Assembly (NCBI RefSeq): GCF_900101905.1
Contig: NZ_FNAJ01000001.1
Coordinates: forward strand, 1,054,001-1,118,000
Source: Myxococcus virescens
Lineage (GTDB): Bacteria > Myxococcota > Myxococcia > Myxococcales > Myxococcaceae
Reading direction: 5' to 3'
DNA length: 64,000 nucleotides
The position numbers and the translations under genes were made by a program. The notes below the pieces were generated by a model, which made no database searches, was not told where the DNA came from, and saw only the letters and a list, made by a program, of their open reading frames with translations. Position 1 is the first letter of the stretch, and each line of letters begins with the position of its first letter. Below, one piece after another: positions 62,804-64,000 of this stretch.

Positions 62804-63940
62804 TCAGCGCGCGGGCCGAGGAGGATTGCCCGCCTGGCTGCTCTCCTCTGCTCGCAAGGAGCCCTCCTCGCGCTCCTGTCCGGGGCTCCCGGTGCTCAAG
62901 CCCGGAAGGTTCCGCAGCACCTCGATGAGCCGAGTGAGCGGGCCTGTGTCTTCACCCTGTGCCTCCAGTGTAGCGATGTGCTCCGTGAGCGGCAGGGGGA
63001 GCCAGTCGTGGCGAGCGGCGGCTCGGAGCGCCGTCACGTCCAAGAGGCCCAGCACCATGGTCTCCGGGCGTCCATGCATGCGAGGCAGTCGCTCACTGGA
63101 AGCGAGCACCGAACCGCGCTGGCCGCCCACGTTCCACTCCACGGGGGACGCCTGGAACACCTCACCGCGCGCGGCGCGCATCAGCGGCAGGTCTTCGTCC
63201 GCGAGCAGCCGGCCGTCCGCGCCGCGGAAGCATGCGTCCGCATGCAGCGCGCGCGCCTCGCGGTAGGCCAGGCAGCCCCCCGCCAGCCCTTGCGCCGCCC
63301 GGTTGGCCAGCAGGGTGTGGCCGCTTCCCGGCTCCACCAACGCCAGCGGCATGGGGAGCGCGGCAAGCGCCGCCTCCAGCCAGCGCTGCTGGTTTCGGTT
63401 GGTTTCTGAACGAAGCCGCTCGGCCTCCACGCGCCGCTGCGCCTCCAGCAACTCCCGCGCGTGCTCGCGCTGCTGGGCCTCGCGCAGCGCCTCCGCCTGC
63501 CGCCGCACCAGCTCCGTCTTGCGGTGCAGCTCCACGAAGACGCTCACCTTGGAGCGCAGGATGGCCGGTTCGAAGGGCTTGAGCAGGAAGTCCACCGCGC
63601 CCATGGCATAGCCGCGCAGCTCCGGATGGGGCCCCCGCGACAGCCCGGTGAGGAAGATGAGGGGCGTGCCGCGGCTGCGCTCTCGTTCGCGGATGAGCTG
63701 GGCCGTCTCGAAGCCGTCCATGTCCGGCATGACGACGTCCAGGAGGATGACGGCGAAGTCCTGCGTCAGCAGGTGACGCAGCGCCTCGCGGCCGCTGCTC
63801 GCGGTGACCAGCCGCTGCCCCAGGGGCGCAAGCGTCGCCTCCAGCGCCAGCAGGTTCTCCGGCTGGTCATCCACCAGCAGCAGGCAGACGGGCTCCGCCG
63901 GAATCGCCGGCAGGCGCTCACGCGTGGGCGCGCCGCTCAA
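62804..63940 (-). CDS. REC-PAS regulatory protein
   Basis: 378 residues. A REC domain (17-135) has LLLVDDQPENL, phospho-Asp in ILLDVVMPDMDG, the switch Thr in IFLTGL and Lys in FLLKPFEP. A coiled coil (about 135-200, EALREAQQREHARELLEAQRRVE) leads to a PAS-like domain (about 205-330). No kinase or DNA-binding domain follows, and the C-terminus is disordered. The TTG at 63940 is chosen because it overlaps the stop of the gene before it (TTGA) and follows AAGG; a GTG at 63985 would need a 49-bp overlap. Confidence 0.75.
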   Translation of the reverse strand: MSGAPTRERLPAIPAEPVCLLLVDDQPENLLALEATLAPLGQRLVTASSGREALRHLLTQDFAVILLDVVMPDMDGFETAQLIRERERSRGTPLIFLTGLSRGPHPELRGYAMGAVDFLLKPFEPAILRSKVSVFVELHRKTELVRRQAEALREAQQREHARELLEAQRRVEAERLRSETNRNQQRWLEAALAALPMPLALVEPGSGHTLLANRAAQGLAGGCLAYREARALHADACFRGADGRLLADEDLPLMRAARGEVFQASPVEWNVGGQRGSVLASSERLPRMHGRPETMVLGLLDVTALRAAARHDWLPLPLTEHIATLEAQGEDTGPLTRLIEVLRNLPGLSTGSPGQEREEGSLRAEESSQAGNPPRPAR

Positions 63941-64000
63941 GGCAGCACCTTGGAACGCGGCACATAGGCCAGCCGCGCGAGCCACCCTCCCACGGAACCC
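63937..64000 (-). CDS. 3' end of an upstream gene cut by the window edge
   Basis: One frame enters from the right edge and reads about 20 codons ending SVGGWLARLAYVPRSKVLP before a TGA at 63939-63937. The stop overlaps the proposed TTG start of the REC-PAS gene, the pattern of coupled genes. Nothing can be said of its function, though the C-terminal part of a sensor kinase would suit the context. Confidence 0.4.
   Translation of the reverse strand, partial: GSVGGWLARLAYVPRSKVLP

Noticed and set aside
63941..63985. GTG at 63985 as start of the REC-PAS gene
   Set aside because: It touches its GGGAGG with no spacing and overlaps the previous gene by 49 bp; the TTG at 63940 gives a coupled junction.

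Overview
The window is a gene-dense, very GC-rich stretch with the stamp of a myxobacterium (Myxococcus/Corallococcus type, Myxococcota). That placement rests on general features, not a database match: many one- and two-component signalling proteins, eukaryote-like Ser/Thr kinases with N-terminal Cys clusters, many lipoproteins, Gly/Pro/Ala-rich tails, GTG starts and ATGA/GTGA stop-start overlaps. No rRNA, tRNA, CRISPR array, insertion sequence, prophage or origin was seen. Long open frames opposite the real genes are common here because of the GC content and were left out.

Layout. 1-4569: end of a short-chain dehydrogenase, a YkvA-like protein and a periplasmic ferric-iron ABC importer (fbpA-fbpB-fbpC order). 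4715-6652: secreted NTF2-like protein, PfkB kinase, small lipoprotein. 6684-14011: gyrA, a histone-H1-tailed TPR protein, secreted M24 peptidase, single-domain response regulator, thioesterase and ung. 14191-20618: CpaF-like ATPase with a long Pro-rich tail, TolB-like protein, giant Gly-rich lipoprotein and a Ser/Thr kinase. 20631-27284: GT51-like membrane protein, FNR-like reductase, a two-lipoprotein operon (LpoA-like solute-binding protein plus a WD40 protein carrying a dead aspartyl-protease-like insert) and dnaJ. 27453-33622: ABC exporter and mostly unknown membrane or small proteins. 33626-37686: tightly coupled Tad pilus-type (TadE/TadG-like) proteins. 37848-42976: RapA/SNF2 helicase and a PAS-GAF histidine kinase, divergent.

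43241-49639 is the most system-like part: a multiheme c-type cytochrome lipoprotein, a FIST sensor protein, a hybrid histidine kinase and a single-domain response regulator, all on one strand with 29-bp, 3-bp and overlapping junctions, behind a good sigma-70-like promoter and a structured leader. I propose that it couples an envelope redox or heme state to phosphorelay output.

49726-52591 holds a tryptophan-2,3-dioxygenase-like enzyme translationally coupled to a methyltransferase, then an alpha/beta hydrolase-fold protein whose nucleophile serine is replaced by tyrosine. 52769-56430 has two response regulators (one a paralogue of the FIST-operon regulator), a UbiB-type kinase and a pseudokinase lacking most catalytic residues. 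56819-57373 is a repeat-bearing lipoprotein. From 64000 down to 57634 a compact minus-strand run combines a REC-PAS protein, a winged-helix-like protein, two tiny membrane proteins, a triple-GAF histidine kinase and an ABC-2 exporter, probably one signalling/export operon.
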